The notes: generated from the letters alone by a model not told the origin. DNA of 64,000 nt from JAGPUQ01 sp036961295 (GCA_036961295.1 JBALVX010000001.1:434001-498000); one strand, 5' to 3'; counted from the first letter of the stretch, positions 42,685 through 51,873 are shown. Made by a program: numbers and translations.

Positions 42685-43548
42685 TTAGTAATGGGTTTTC
42701 GCAGTTTCGTGATAGTGGTAACCCTCGTCGCCAGGTATTAGCACTTTTACCTTATCCTCCTGCTCGACTCGCAGTGGCAGGATACGTGGAATATCTCGGT
42801 ACTGGGCGACGTCGTCGAGTAGTGCCTCGGTGCTAGTGTGTTGGGCAATACCGATAAGATTTTTTATGGTGGGGAAAAAAATCGCAAAGCCTTCTTCCCG
42901 TTGCCGACGCAGGGCCTCCGCGGGGTTCACCCAAACTTGAGAAACGGCCTCGTGGTTGTCGATAATGGATTCCTGGTGATCCGGGGTACGACATGCAAAG
43001 AAGCGAGTATCAAACCGCACCGGCAGAGGGGTCGGGGTGACCCAATGACTATAGTAATGCATGCGCTCGGTGGCGAGTTTGAGCTTTTCTTCCCGGCAAA
43101 TATCCAGCAGGGTGATTTCGCTCCGGTTTAACTGGTCTCGATATTCGCTAAAACGCGCTCTCACGGCCGGGTCTTTAAAGCTAACCAGATCACCGTGTTG
43201 ATTGTAGGCCAACAGAATGCCCACCTCTTCAAAGCATTCGCGGATGGCAGCCATCCAGTAGGCCAGGCCGTATTCCGGTACATTCAAAAGACGGCTAGCC
43301 TCGATGTCGCTATGACCCGCATAGAGGGATTCAAAGTCCCTGTGGGCGTCGTGGAGATCCACCTTGCCGCCGGGAAACACAAAAGCCCCGCCAAAGGACT
43401 GTGACTTGCCGCTGCGTTCCAGCAACAGGACCTCAGGGCCGGCCTCGCTATCGCGGAACAACATCACCGTAGAGGCGTAGCGGAGTTCGGTAGCGGGGGC
43501 GGTAGCCGGTTCGGTGGTCGATTCGGCATCCGGTTTAGTCGGGGTCAT
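42685..43548 (-). CDS. NUDIX hydrolase (NUDT19/RNU-like, with insertion)
   Basis: The 287-residue protein hydrolyses nucleoside-diphosphate-linked substrates. GGAFVFPGGKVD and RECFEEVGI form the NUDIX box, separated by an insertion of about 40 residues, as in the eukaryotic-type NUDT19/CoA-diphosphatase-like group. ATG 43548 is chosen (AGGA 5 nt upstream) over a TTG at 43563. CoA or acyl-CoA diphosphates are plausible substrates because a crotonase gene is adjacent, but that is inference. Confidence 0.85.
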   Translation of the reverse strand: MTPTKPDAESTTEPATAPATELRYASTVMLFRDSEAGPEVLLLERSGKSQSFGGAFVFPGGKVDLHDAHRDFESLYAGHSDIEASRLLNVPEYGLAYWMAAIRECFEEVGILLAYNQHGDLVSFKDPAVRARFSEYRDQLNRSEITLLDICREEKLKLATERMHYYSHWVTPTPLPVRFDTRFFACRTPDHQESIIDNHEAVSQVWVNPAEALRRQREEGFAIFFPTIKNLIGIAQHTSTEALLDDVAQYRDIPRILPLRVEQEDKVKVLIPGDEGYHYHETAKTHY

Positions 43549-43639
43549 AGCAATCCTGTGCAAACGTTGGCTGAGCTAGCTTATCTTACAAGGGCTTACA
43601 TACGCATATCAATTCGGGATGGTGAATACTCAGCAAGCC

Positions 43640-43668
43640 GTTGAAATTTGCCGTAACAGACCTTATCT
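43640..43668 (+). promoter_or_regulatory. sigma-32-like heat-shock promoter of htpG (overlapping sigma-70)
   Basis: GTTGAAA (43640-43646), a 14-nt spacer and CCTTATCT (43661-43668) match the sigma-32 consensus CTTGAAA-N11-16-CCCCATNT closely. The same bases give TTGAAA-N17-TATCTA for sigma-70. It is 34 nt upstream of the htpG ATG. Confidence 0.65.
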
Positions 43669-43701
43669 ATGGGCAATCATCATTCAACGAGGGTAACAAC
43701 G

Positions 43702-45621
43702 ATGTCGGAAGCGGCGCAAGCACAAACCATGGGATTTCAGACCGAGGCCAAACAGCTTCTACACCTGATGATCCATTCCATGTACAGCAACCCGGATATT
43801 TTCCTGCGGGAGCTGATTTCCAATGCCTCAGATGCAGCGGATAAATTGCGCTTCGAAGCCCTGGAGCATCCGGAGTTGTATGAAGATGACCCGGATTTGG
43901 TGGTGCGTATCGATATTGATAGCGACGCTAACACCATTACCATTAGCGATAATGGCATCGGCATGTCACGAGATGAAGCGATTGCCAACCTGGGCACCAT
44001 TGCACGCTCGGGCACGGCGGAATTTTTAGGTTCATTAAGCGGTGATCAGAAGAGTGATTCTCAGCTGATAGGACAATTTGGTGTTGGTTTTTATTCGGGC
44101 TTTTTAGTGGCGGATAAAATTGTTGTAGAAACCCGCCGAGCGAGCGCGCCAACCAGCGAAGGCGTGAGCTGGAGTTGTGACGGTGAAGCTGAATTTACGG
44201 TGGATGCCATTGACCGCAAAGAGCGGGGCACCAGCGTAATTTTACATCTTAAAGATGACGCTAAAGACTACGCCAACGACTGGCGCTTGCGCAGTTTGGT
44301 GAAAAAATATTCCGACCATATTGCCGTGCCGGTAGAAATGTTGGAAACCTTGCCGCCGAAGTCAGCGGATGAAAAGGGTGAAGAAGACCAGGAAGAGGCT
44401 GAGATCGTGCCTCAGTACGAGCGGGTCAACAGCGCCACGGCTTTGTGGACACGACCGCGCAAAGATATTAAAGATGAGGAGTACCAGGAGTTTTACAAGC
44501 ACGTCTCCCACGACTTTCAGGATGCGATGAGCTGGAGTCACAATCGTGTTGAAGGCAAGCTCGACTACACCAGCCTGGTTTATATTCCTGCCCACGCGCC
44601 CTATGACTTGTACAACCGGGATGTTGCACGTGGCCTGAAACTGTACATTCAGCGCACGTTTATTATGGACGACGCCGAGCAGTTTTTACCGCTGTACCTG
44701 CGTTTTATCAAAGGTGTGGTTGATTGTGCGGATTTGCCGCTTAATGTGTCGCGGGAAATTCTGCAAAGCAGTCCGGCGGTGGACAGCATTCGGGCAGCGC
44801 TGGTTAAGCGCGTACTGGATATGCTGGACACTCTGGCAAAAGAAAAACCTGATGAATATAAAACCATCTGGGATACCTTTGGTGCGGTATTAAAAGAAGG
44901 CCCCGGCGAAGACTTTGCCAACCGTGAACGCATTGCGGGGTTGTTACGTTTCGCCACTACGCGCAGCGACGATGCAATGGTCTCACTGGCCGACTATATC
45001 GCGACGATGAAACCGGATCAGGATAAAATTTATTACCTGGTTGGTGACAACGAAAGTGCCGCACGCAACAGTGCCTACCTGGAGATTTTCCGTAAGAAAG
45101 GCATTGAAGTACTGATCATGTTCGACCGCATTGACGAGTGGACGATGTCGCACCTCCAGGAGTTTGATGGCAAATCTCTACAGGACATTAGCCGCGGCGA
45201 ACTCGATCTGGGTAAGCTTGCCGACGAAGAGAAAGACGAAGACAGCAGCGATAAGCCCGAAGACAGCGATGCCGTCGTTGGAAAAATCAAGGAAGTGCTG
45301 GGTGATCGAGTGGCCGACGTGCGCACCACTAGTCGTTTGACCGAATCTCCCGCCTGCCTGGTGCTTGGCCAGGACGAGATGGGCTCGCAAATGCGTAAAA
45401 TTATGGAGGCCGCTGGCCAGGCTATGCCTGAGAGTAAGCCGGTGCTGGAAGTGAATGCAGAGCACGTGCTGATTCAACGCCTGCGGGATGAAAGTGATGG
45501 CGACAAGACCGCTGATTTAGTCGGTTTGCTCTACGATCAAGCCGCACTGTCTGCCGGAGAGCAGTTGGACAACCCCGCTTTGTTTGTGAAGCGCCTGAAT
45601 CGCTTGTTATTCGAAGCCTAG
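43702..45621 (+). CDS. htpG: molecular chaperone HtpG (Hsp90)
   Basis: A cytosolic Hsp90 chaperone of 639 residues. The N-terminal GHKL ATPase shows FLRELISNASDAADKLRF, ISDNGIGMSRDEA, IGQFGVGFYSGFLVADKI and RGTSVILHLKD. The middle domain has LPLNVSREILQ and RKKGIEVLIMFDRIDEW. ATG 43702 is preferred to the upstream in-frame ATG at 43669 because GAGGG lies 8 nt before it and the extra residues are not family-like. A heat-shock-type promoter precedes it. Confidence 0.97.
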   Translation: MSEAAQAQTMGFQTEAKQLLHLMIHSMYSNPDIFLRELISNASDAADKLRFEALEHPELYEDDPDLVVRIDIDSDANTITISDNGIGMSRDEAIANLGTIARSGTAEFLGSLSGDQKSDSQLIGQFGVGFYSGFLVADKIVVETRRASAPTSEGVSWSCDGEAEFTVDAIDRKERGTSVILHLKDDAKDYANDWRLRSLVKKYSDHIAVPVEMLETLPPKSADEKGEEDQEEAEIVPQYERVNSATALWTRPRKDIKDEEYQEFYKHVSHDFQDAMSWSHNRVEGKLDYTSLVYIPAHAPYDLYNRDVARGLKLYIQRTFIMDDAEQFLPLYLRFIKGVVDCADLPLNVSREILQSSPAVDSIRAALVKRVLDMLDTLAKEKPDEYKTIWDTFGAVLKEGPGEDFANRERIAGLLRFATTRSDDAMVSLADYIATMKPDQDKIYYLVGDNESAARNSAYLEIFRKKGIEVLIMFDRIDEWTMSHLQEFDGKSLQDISRGELDLGKLADEEKDEDSSDKPEDSDAVVGKIKEVLGDRVADVRTTSRLTESPACLVLGQDEMGSQMRKIMEAAGQAMPESKPVLEVNAEHVLIQRLRDESDGDKTADLVGLLYDQAALSAGEQLDNPALFVKRLNRLLFEA

Positions 45622-45652
45622 GTTAGGGGAATCCCGGACTGAAAGCCTTAAT

Positions 45653-45674
45653 CCCGGAACGGAATCCGGGTTTT
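45653..45674 (+). terminator. likely terminator after htpG
   Basis: CCCGGA-ACGGAA-TCCGGG followed by four T's lies 31 bp after the htpG stop codon. The stem is strong and the T-run short, so termination may be partial. Confidence 0.6.
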
Positions 45675-45749
45675 GGTAGATCTTAGCCACTGGTAATTAC
45701 CTGCGCGCCCGACAATAATAAGACACACAGTCATAGGTTCGATTAAATC

Positions 45750-46766
45750 ATGTCGCAAGATAAAAAAATTGTGGTATTGGGCGGCGGTAGTTTTGGTACT
45801 GCGGTAGCCAATATGGTGGCCAGCAACGGGCATTCGGTGGTGTTGTGGATGCGCAACCGCGAACATGCCGAGAGTTGCCAGCGCGACCGGGTCAATCGCT
45901 ATTACCTGCCGGACTATACCCTCGACGATCACCTGTTTATCACTTCCGATTTAGCTTCGGCTTTGGACGGTGCAGAGCTGGTATTCTTTTCTATACCGAG
46001 TGCTGCTTTCCGTCAGGTAGCAAAGGATGCCGCGCCGTTTATTCAACCGGGTTGCGTGGTTATCAGTACCGCCAAAGGTATTGAAGCCGCAACGTTTACC
46101 TTGATGAGTGATATTCTCGAACAAGAATTAAATCAGCCCAAAGTTGGGGTGATAAGCGGCCCTAACCTCGCCAGAGAAGTGGTTAATCAGGAGATTACCG
46201 CCACGGTCATTGCTAGTGCAGACCCGGGCGTATGCGAACTGGTACAAACTTTATTGACGACACCGTATTTTCGGGTCTACTCCAACCCCGATGTGTATGG
46301 TGTTGAGTTGGCTGGCGCACTTAAAAATATTTACGCCATTGAAGCGGGTATGGCTACCACCATGGGCCTGGGTCAGAACACCATGAGCGTACTGATTACC
46401 CGTAGCTTGGCTGAAATGACACGCTTTGCTGCGGTGCTCGGCGCCGATCCCATGACCTTTCTGGGTTTGAGCGGTGTCGGTGATTTATTTGTTACCTGTA
46501 CCTCGCCACTAAGTCGCAACTTCCGTATTGGCCAGGCGCTGGCTAAAGGCCTTACCATTGCCGAAGCGGCGGAGGAAATTGGACAGGTGGCAGAGGGCGT
46601 CAATACCACTCGTATTGTTAAAGAAAAAGCCGATGAGCTGGGGGTCTATATGCCCTTAGCCTCCGGACTTTATGGCGTAATGTTTGAGGGTAAGTCTATT
46701 GCCAGAGTGCTGCACGATATGATGCAGTCCGAGAAAACCGATGACGTTGAATTTCGCGTTAAATGA
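45750..46766 (+). CDS. gpsA: glycerol-3-phosphate dehydrogenase [NAD(P)+]
   Basis: It makes sn-glycerol 3-phosphate for phospholipid synthesis from dihydroxyacetone phosphate. The N-terminal NAD motif is VVLGGGSFGTAVANMVASNGH. The catalytic Lys lies in ELAGALKNIYAIEAGM, GLSGVGDLFVTCTSPLSRNF is the C-terminal signature, and AKGIEAAT and SGPNLAREV are also conserved. The length is 338 residues. The following sixA gene is a common neighbour in pseudomonads. Confidence 0.97.
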   Translation: MSQDKKIVVLGGGSFGTAVANMVASNGHSVVLWMRNREHAESCQRDRVNRYYLPDYTLDDHLFITSDLASALDGAELVFFSIPSAAFRQVAKDAAPFIQPGCVVISTAKGIEAATFTLMSDILEQELNQPKVGVISGPNLAREVVNQEITATVIASADPGVCELVQTLLTTPYFRVYSNPDVYGVELAGALKNIYAIEAGMATTMGLGQNTMSVLITRSLAEMTRFAAVLGADPMTFLGLSGVGDLFVTCTSPLSRNFRIGQALAKGLTIAEAAEEIGQVAEGVNTTRIVKEKADELGVYMPLASGLYGVMFEGKSIARVLHDMMQSEKTDDVEFRVK

Positions 46767-46868
46767 ATTGGGTAGATTATTTATCAACGCGAATAACATT
46801 TTGAAACACTAAGCGCCTAAAACAACACGCTTAAAAATAACCCGTTTAAGACAGCTCGTTTAAAACAT

Positions 46869-47342
46869 ATGAAATTATATCTATTACGCCACGGTGATGC
46901 CGCAGCCAATGCTCCTTCCGACGCCGAACGGCCTCTAACCAGAAGAGGTGAGGGCGAGGTACTGGAAATTGCGCAGCGCTGTACCGACCGTCTAAAACAA
47001 GTGGCCCAGGTGGTGTCCAGCCCTTATTTACGCGCTCGGCAAACTGCGGCTATTTTGACCAGAACTTTATCCGATGTTAGCGGCTACCAGGGTGAGTTAC
47101 TGATTAACCCCCTGATAACCCCGGCGGGGCAACTCGATGAGGTGGGTGACTTTGTCGACGCGCTGGAGAGTGAGGAAGTCCTGTTGGTGAGTCATCAACC
47201 CCTGGTGGGCTATCTACTGAACTATCTCACCGATAGCGACGCGCACGGCGGCATGACAACGGCGAACCTGGCGGCACTGGAGCTTAGCGCTTTCACCCGT
47301 GGCGGAGCAAAGCTGTTGTGGTTGGAGCGGCCCACGCACTGA
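46869..47342 (+). CDS. sixA: phosphohistidine phosphatase SixA
   Basis: A small (157-residue) histidine-phosphatase-fold enzyme that removes phosphate from phosphohistidine, for example on phosphotransfer domains. The RHG motif is at the N-terminus (LYLLRHGDAA), SSPYLRARQTAAIL carries the second Arg, and the second catalytic His lies in EVLLVSHQPLVGYLL. The upstream 100 bp is AT-rich with repeated CGTTTAA words and may contain its promoter. Confidence 0.93.
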   Translation: MKLYLLRHGDAAANAPSDAERPLTRRGEGEVLEIAQRCTDRLKQVAQVVSSPYLRARQTAAILTRTLSDVSGYQGELLINPLITPAGQLDEVGDFVDALESEEVLLVSHQPLVGYLLNYLTDSDAHGGMTTANLAALELSAFTRGGAKLLWLERPTH

Positions 47343-47394
47343 CCCGAGTGTTAGCGCACACAATAGCAAGTAATCAACTAAAAGCGGGAGTCTG

Positions 47395-48243
47395 GTGGCT
47401 GTGACCCAAAAACCCATAGAACATGTTTTCCATTACGACGGCCTCGATATTGCCGCCCAGGAGTGGGGTGACCCTAATGGAACTCCGGTGCTTGCCCTGC
47501 ACGGCTGGTTGGACAATTGTGGCAGTTTTGCGCCTCTCGGAGTGCTGCTTAACAAGGTGCGTTTAATTGCTCTCGATGCTCCCGGTCACGGTTTAAGCAG
47601 TCATCGCTCTGCCGACGGTACTTACAATATTTGGCAGGATGTGGCGGTGATTTACGCGGTCGCCGAGCAGTTGGGATGGTCGAAGTTTTCTTTGTTGGGG
47701 CACTCCCGTGGCGCAATGGTGTGCACGCTCGCCGCCGGTACGTTTCCGGATCGAATCACTCATCTGGCTTTGCTAGATACCTTTGTGCCGCTGGTGATTG
47801 AAAGCCAGGAGCAGCCAGAACAACTGGCCCGCTCAATACTCGATCGGCGCAAACGTCACGATCGAACCGCAAGAGTGTACCCGAGCATCGAGGCCTTATT
47901 AGCCACCAGACTGGGTGGCGTTACGCCTTTGTCGAAACTATCGGCACCGTATATTGTGGCGCGGGGGATGGAGGCTGTGGAGCGTGGATACCGCTGGCGC
48001 AGTGATGAAAAACTTAAAATAGCCTCTGAGATAAAGCTTACTTCCGAGTCGGTGAAAAGTTTTGTTAAGCGCATCACTTGCCCGATATTATTATTGCTCT
48101 CAGATATTGAACGTATCAATCGCTGTTACGGGATGGAGACTTTCGCTCAGGATATAAGTGTTCGCGAAATTAGAGGCGGTCATCATTTTCATATGGAAGA
48201 GCAGGTAGCGGACGTGGCCAGCGAACTCGATCATTTTTTATAA
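47395..48243 (+). CDS. alpha/beta hydrolase
   Basis: The 282-residue alpha/beta-hydrolase-fold enzyme has the oxyanion HGWLDN motif (LALHGWLDNCGSF), LDAPGHGLS and the nucleophile elbow LLGHSRGAM. Asp and His candidates lie in LLLLSDIERINR and RGGHHFHME. The substrate is unknown; the family includes esterases and C-C hydrolases. The GTG start at 47395 is 4 nt after GCGGGAG; GTG 47401 is an alternative. It ends 8 bp before a CydB-like small ORF. Confidence 0.9.
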   Translation: MAVTQKPIEHVFHYDGLDIAAQEWGDPNGTPVLALHGWLDNCGSFAPLGVLLNKVRLIALDAPGHGLSSHRSADGTYNIWQDVAVIYAVAEQLGWSKFSLLGHSRGAMVCTLAAGTFPDRITHLALLDTFVPLVIESQEQPEQLARSILDRRKRHDRTARVYPSIEALLATRLGGVTPLSKLSAPYIVARGMEAVERGYRWRSDEKLKIASEIKLTSESVKSFVKRITCPILLLLSDIERINRCYGMETFAQDISVREIRGGHHFHMEEQVADVASELDHFL

Positions 48244-48251
48244 CACCTTAA

Positions 48252-48557
48252 GTGTCGATTTATGCGAAAAGGTTATGCGGAAAGGTTATACGCACAGATT
48301 TATTAAAAGCAGGTTATGCCTGGATGATTTTTTGTGGACTGGCAATTATCTGTCTTATGGCTATGCTGGGGCTGGTTTACAGTATTTTCCCCGATATTAT
48401 TATTGACCGCCTCGACGTATGGGAGTCGGCCGCAGCCACTGAATCCTTGCAGTTTGTGTTCTGGGGAGTATTGTTTATCTTGCCGGTGATTATTGCCTAC
48501 ACTATATTTTTGTATCGTATCTTTCATGGTAAGACCCAGGATCTAAGTTACGAGTAG
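48252..48557 (+). CDS. small membrane protein resembling the C-terminus of CydB
   Basis: The 101-residue ORF has two membrane helices (about 25-45 and 65-90). From about residue 22 it follows the pattern of the last part of cytochrome bd oxidase subunit II: a short helix, YSIFPDIII, DVWESAAATESLQFVFWGVLFILPVIIAYTIFLYRIF and a HGK ending. The first three-quarters of CydB, and cydA, are absent. It is either a remnant of a lost oxidase gene or a free-standing small subunit. The start is unclear: GTG 48252 has no good ribosome-binding site and ATG 48324 is internal. A sulfide:quinone oxidoreductase gene follows. Confidence 0.5.
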   Translation: MSIYAKRLCGKVIRTDLLKAGYAWMIFCGLAIICLMAMLGLVYSIFPDIIIDRLDVWESAAATESLQFVFWGVLFILPVIIAYTIFLYRIFHGKTQDLSYE

Positions 48558-48601
48558 AGCAGAGTTACGAGTAGAGTTATGAGTAGAGTTATGAGTAGAG
48601 C
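48552..48601. repeat. 12-bp tandem repeats before sqr
   Basis: The unit GAGTAGAGTTAT is present about four times, two copies being perfect and adjacent and the outer ones imperfect. The array begins at the stop codon of the CydB-like ORF and lies about 70 bp before the sqr start. Replication slippage is the simplest origin. Confidence 0.75.
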
Positions 48602-48670
48602 TGAGTGAAGAGTCTCAGCATAGTTCAGAATAGCTCTGCACAGATTCAAACTGTATTAAACAGGTGAAAT

Positions 48671-49924
48671 ATGAGTAGCATGAATAAAACCCCAGAAGTA
48701 CTTATTGTTGGCGGTGGGGCTGGCGGAATTGCCGTTGCGGCAAGTCTTCGCGCACGTTCCAAATCGCTCACTATTACTATCGTAGATCCCGCAGAGGTCC
48801 ACTATTACCAACCGGGTTGGACCTTGGTGGGTGCGGGTGTCTTTGAGCAACAACAAACGGTTCGACCCTTTGCGAAACAATTGCCGAAAGACGTGCAGTG
48901 GATCCAGCAAGCAGTGACAGTTTTTGAACCCGAAAAAAATCAGATTATTCTCGATAATGATCAGGTGATTTCCTATCAGCGTTTAATTGTCGCGCCTGGG
49001 CTGAAGCTGGATTGGGACGCTATTGATGGCTTATCGGAAACACTCGGCAAGAACGGAGTAAGCTCTAATTATCGATTTGATCTGGCCCCCTATACATGGG
49101 AGTTGGTGCAAAACCTGAAGTCGGGCCGGGCGCTGTTTACTCAGCCGCCGATGCCAATAAAATGCGCAGGCGCACCCCAAAAAGCACTGTATTTGTCGGC
49201 CGATTACTGGCTTAAAAATAACTGTCTCGCCGATATCCAAATTGATTTTTGTAATGCAGGTGGTGTTCTCTTTGGTGTCGAGGATTATGTCCCGTCATTG
49301 ATGGACTATATTAATAAGTACAACGTTCATCTGGACTTTATGCACAATTTAGTAAGTGTGGACGGGGATCGAAAAGTTGCCCAGTTTAGAAAAACCAACA
49401 ACGACGGTACCACGGAATTGGTGTCGATGGACTTTGATATGATCCACGTTTGTCCGCCGCAAACCGCTCCTGATTTTGTACGTGAAAGCCCGTTAGCCGA
49501 TGCCGTTGGTTGGGTGGATGTGGATCAGCAAACATTACAACACAAGCGGTATGAAAATATTTGGTCATTGGGCGATGTGGCAAACACCGCAAATGCGAAA
49601 ACTGCCGCCGCGGTGCGCAAGCAAGCTCCAGTGGTTGCGCACAATATTTTGGCGTCGTTGTTAAAAGATAAGGGGATGTCCACTGGAGAAGCCCATTACG
49701 ATGGTTATGGCTCCTGCCCCTTAACTGTCGAGCGAGGCAAAGTGGTACTGGCCGAGTTCGGTTATGGTGGCAAGCTATTACCTTCAGCGCCGCCCTGGCT
49801 GCTGGATGGCACAAAGGCCACGCGCGCGGCCTGGTTTTTGAAAGCCACTATGTTGCCGCCCATTTATTGGCACGCCATGTTAAAGGGCCGGGAATGGTTA
49901 GCTAAACCAAAAATTGTTAAATAA
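48671..49924 (+). CDS. sqr: sulfide:quinone oxidoreductase (type II-like)
   Basis: A membrane-associated flavoprotein that oxidises sulfide and passes electrons to quinone. The FAD motif is VLIVGGGAGGIAVAASL, followed by VHYYQPGWTLVGAGVF. A redox-active Cys lies in MPIKCAGAPQKALYLS, which is the type II (SQOR-like) signature, and IWSLGDVANTANAKTAAAVRKQAPVV is the second FAD segment. The C-terminal Cys-containing YGSCPLTVERGKVVLAEFGYGG is also conserved. The length is 417 residues. It likely detoxifies sulfide or uses it as an electron donor. Confidence 0.92.
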   Translation: MSSMNKTPEVLIVGGGAGGIAVAASLRARSKSLTITIVDPAEVHYYQPGWTLVGAGVFEQQQTVRPFAKQLPKDVQWIQQAVTVFEPEKNQIILDNDQVISYQRLIVAPGLKLDWDAIDGLSETLGKNGVSSNYRFDLAPYTWELVQNLKSGRALFTQPPMPIKCAGAPQKALYLSADYWLKNNCLADIQIDFCNAGGVLFGVEDYVPSLMDYINKYNVHLDFMHNLVSVDGDRKVAQFRKTNNDGTTELVSMDFDMIHVCPPQTAPDFVRESPLADAVGWVDVDQQTLQHKRYENIWSLGDVANTANAKTAAAVRKQAPVVAHNILASLLKDKGMSTGEAHYDGYGSCPLTVERGKVVLAEFGYGGKLLPSAPPWLLDGTKATRAAWFLKATMLPPIYWHAMLKGREWLAKPKIVK

Positions 49925-49965
49925 AAATTAACTTAGGAATCCTGATTGACATCGGAGTAGCGAGC

Positions 49966-50199
49966 TTGGAAGAAAACAATAAAGTAGTCGATGAGGTAGT
50001 CGAAGACGAGTTGCCACCTTTGTCTCTGTGGGAGGTCATCGGTGGGGTTCTAGCGATGGCGATTGGGGTTCGCTCAAAGGAGCGTCGAATCAGAGATTTC
50101 AGGCGGGGCAAATTTATTCATTTTGCAATAGCCGGCGTAATACTGGCTTTACTTTTTATTTTAACGGTCGCGTCGGTGGTGGTGTTTACTCTATCTTAG
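49966..50199 (+). CDS. DUF2970-like small membrane protein
   Basis: The 77-residue protein has an acidic N-terminus, the pattern SLWEVIGGVLAMAIGVRSKERRIRDFRRGKFIHFAIAG and one strong C-terminal membrane helix (about 50-75), matching the DUF2970 family of unknown function. The start is TTG, 8 nt after GGAG (49954-49957). It lies 41 bp after sqr and may be co-transcribed with it. Confidence 0.7.
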   Translation: MEENNKVVDEVVEDELPPLSLWEVIGGVLAMAIGVRSKERRIRDFRRGKFIHFAIAGVILALLFILTVASVVVFTLS

Positions 50200-50281
50200 G
50201 GAATGATTAATGAAGAGAGCTGAATCGCTGTTAATAAAACAGTGATTTATACGCCGGCGATTGATATTGCCTTCATTACGA

Positions 50282-50821
50282 TTACTGCAATAAAGATAGG
50301 AATTCCTGTCGAGTAGTCTGGCTACTACGAAACACTCCAAGCATGGCCGAAGTTTTCATCACGGGGTTTTGCTTTTCGACACCGCGCATCATCATGCACA
50401 TATGTTTGGCTTCAATAATTACCCCAACGCCTAAAGCGCCGGTAACCTCTTCTATGGTGCGGGCGATTTGGGTGGCCAGGTTTTCCTGAATTTGTAAGCG
50501 GCGGGCGTACATATCGACCACGCGGGCGATCTTGGATAGCCCCAGGACTTTTCCATCGGGAATATAGGCTACGTGACACTGGCCGACAAAGGGTAGCAAA
50601 TGGTGCTCACACAGGGAGTAGAGCTCGATATCCTTAACGATAACCATTTCATTGGAATCGCTGGGAAACAGCGCATCGTTGATCACGTCGTCGAGCTTGC
50701 GCTCATAACCTTCGGTCAAAAAGGCAAAGGCTTTAGCGGCGCGCGCGGGAGTATCGACTAATCCCGGGCGGCTGAGATCTTCGCCAATAGCTTCGATAAT
50801 CTTTGCGTACTGTTCTTTCAT
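50282..50821 (-). CDS. folE: GTP cyclohydrolase I
   Basis: It makes 7,8-dihydroneopterin triphosphate, the first step of folate (and tetrahydropterin) synthesis. The zinc and catalytic residues are visible in YSLCEHHLLPFVG and EAKHMCMMMRGVEK, with GLSKIARVVDMYARRLQIQE between them. The 179-residue length is normal for the short bacterial FolE1. It is divergent from prmB. Confidence 0.96.
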   Translation of the reverse strand: MKEQYAKIIEAIGEDLSRPGLVDTPARAAKAFAFLTEGYERKLDDVINDALFPSDSNEMVIVKDIELYSLCEHHLLPFVGQCHVAYIPDGKVLGLSKIARVVDMYARRLQIQENLATQIARTIEEVTGALGVGVIIEAKHMCMMMRGVEKQNPVMKTSAMLGVFRSSQTTRQEFLSLLQ

Positions 50822-50979
50822 TATATTTTCCTAGTTGTTATAGCTATGGGCGGTGCTGCGCTGCCATCGCACTTATAGGGTCTTACGATAGTAAGGATGG
50901 CTTCAAAGGTAAAGGGATTTCTAGTTTGCATCGGGTTAGAATGTGCCTTCTAGAGAGTAGTAAATGGATGCAAAATTAA

Positions 50980-51873
50980 ATGCTCACACAATTACACACA
51001 GTACGAGACTTTGTACGCTGGGGCGCCAGCTACTTCGGTGAAGAGGGTATCTGGTTTGGCCACGGCACTGATAATGCCTGGGACGAAGCCCTGGTGCTGG
51101 TCTGTGCCGCTCTACACCTGCCGGTGAATAGCAATCCCAATATATTTGATGCTCGCCTGACCGATGTGGAGAAGCTGCGGGTGCTCGAACTATTGGAACG
51201 CCGTGTTAGCGAGCGCCTGCCCGCGCCTTATATCACCGGTGAAGCCTGGTTTGCTGGGCTTAAATTTAAGGTGGACGAGCGGGTACTGGTACCGCGCTCC
51301 CCCGTGGCCGAACTCATAGAGCAGGACTTTATGCCCTGGCTCGCCGATGAGCCAGAGCGAATTCTCGATCTGTGCACCGGCTCCGGGTGTATTGGTATTG
51401 CCTGTGCCTATCAATTTCCCGAAGCCAGTGTTGATCTTAGTGATATTTCGCAAGATGCCCTGGCAGTCGCCGAGTTAAATATCGCCGCTCACCAGGTCTC
51501 CGGACGGGTGAGGACGCTGCTCTCGGATGGTTTTGAGGGTGTTGAAGGCCGCTACGATCTTATTGTCAGCAACCCGCCCTATGTGGATAGCGGAGATTTA
51601 GCCGCAATGCCGGAGGAATATCGACGGGAACCGACCATGGCACTGGCCTCAGGCGTAGATGGTTTGGATTTTACCCGTCTCGCACTGGCGCGGGCAGCCG
51701 AATATTTAACGAAGACGGGCATACTGGTGATGGAAGTGGGTAACTCATGGGTGACCCTGGCCGAAACCTATCCCGATATTCCGTTTACCTGGCTGGAACT
51801 GGAGCGAGGTGGCCACGGGGTTTTTGTGTTGACGCGAGCCGAGCTTGAAGCCGCTCAAGGGCAGCTTGGATAA
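50980..51873 (+). CDS. prmB: ribosomal protein L3 N5-glutamine methyltransferase
   Basis: A SAM-dependent methyltransferase that modifies a Gln of ribosomal protein L3. It has the SAM motif ILDLCTGSGCIGIA and the catalytic NPPY in LIVSNPPYVDSGDL. The N-terminal helical domain characteristic of PrmB (RDFVRWGASYFGEEGIWFGHGTDNAWDEA) distinguishes it from PrmC. The length is 297 residues. aroC follows on the same strand, as in many gammaproteobacteria. Confidence 0.95.
   Translation: MLTQLHTVRDFVRWGASYFGEEGIWFGHGTDNAWDEALVLVCAALHLPVNSNPNIFDARLTDVEKLRVLELLERRVSERLPAPYITGEAWFAGLKFKVDERVLVPRSPVAELIEQDFMPWLADEPERILDLCTGSGCIGIACAYQFPEASVDLSDISQDALAVAELNIAAHQVSGRVRTLLSDGFEGVEGRYDLIVSNPPYVDSGDLAAMPEEYRREPTMALASGVDGLDFTRLALARAAEYLTKTGILVMEVGNSWVTLAETYPDIPFTWLELERGGHGVFVLTRAELEAAQGQLG

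Noticed and set aside
48552..48601. CRISPR-like array
   Set aside because: Units are 12 bp, directly adjacent and without unique spacers; this is a simple tandem repeat.
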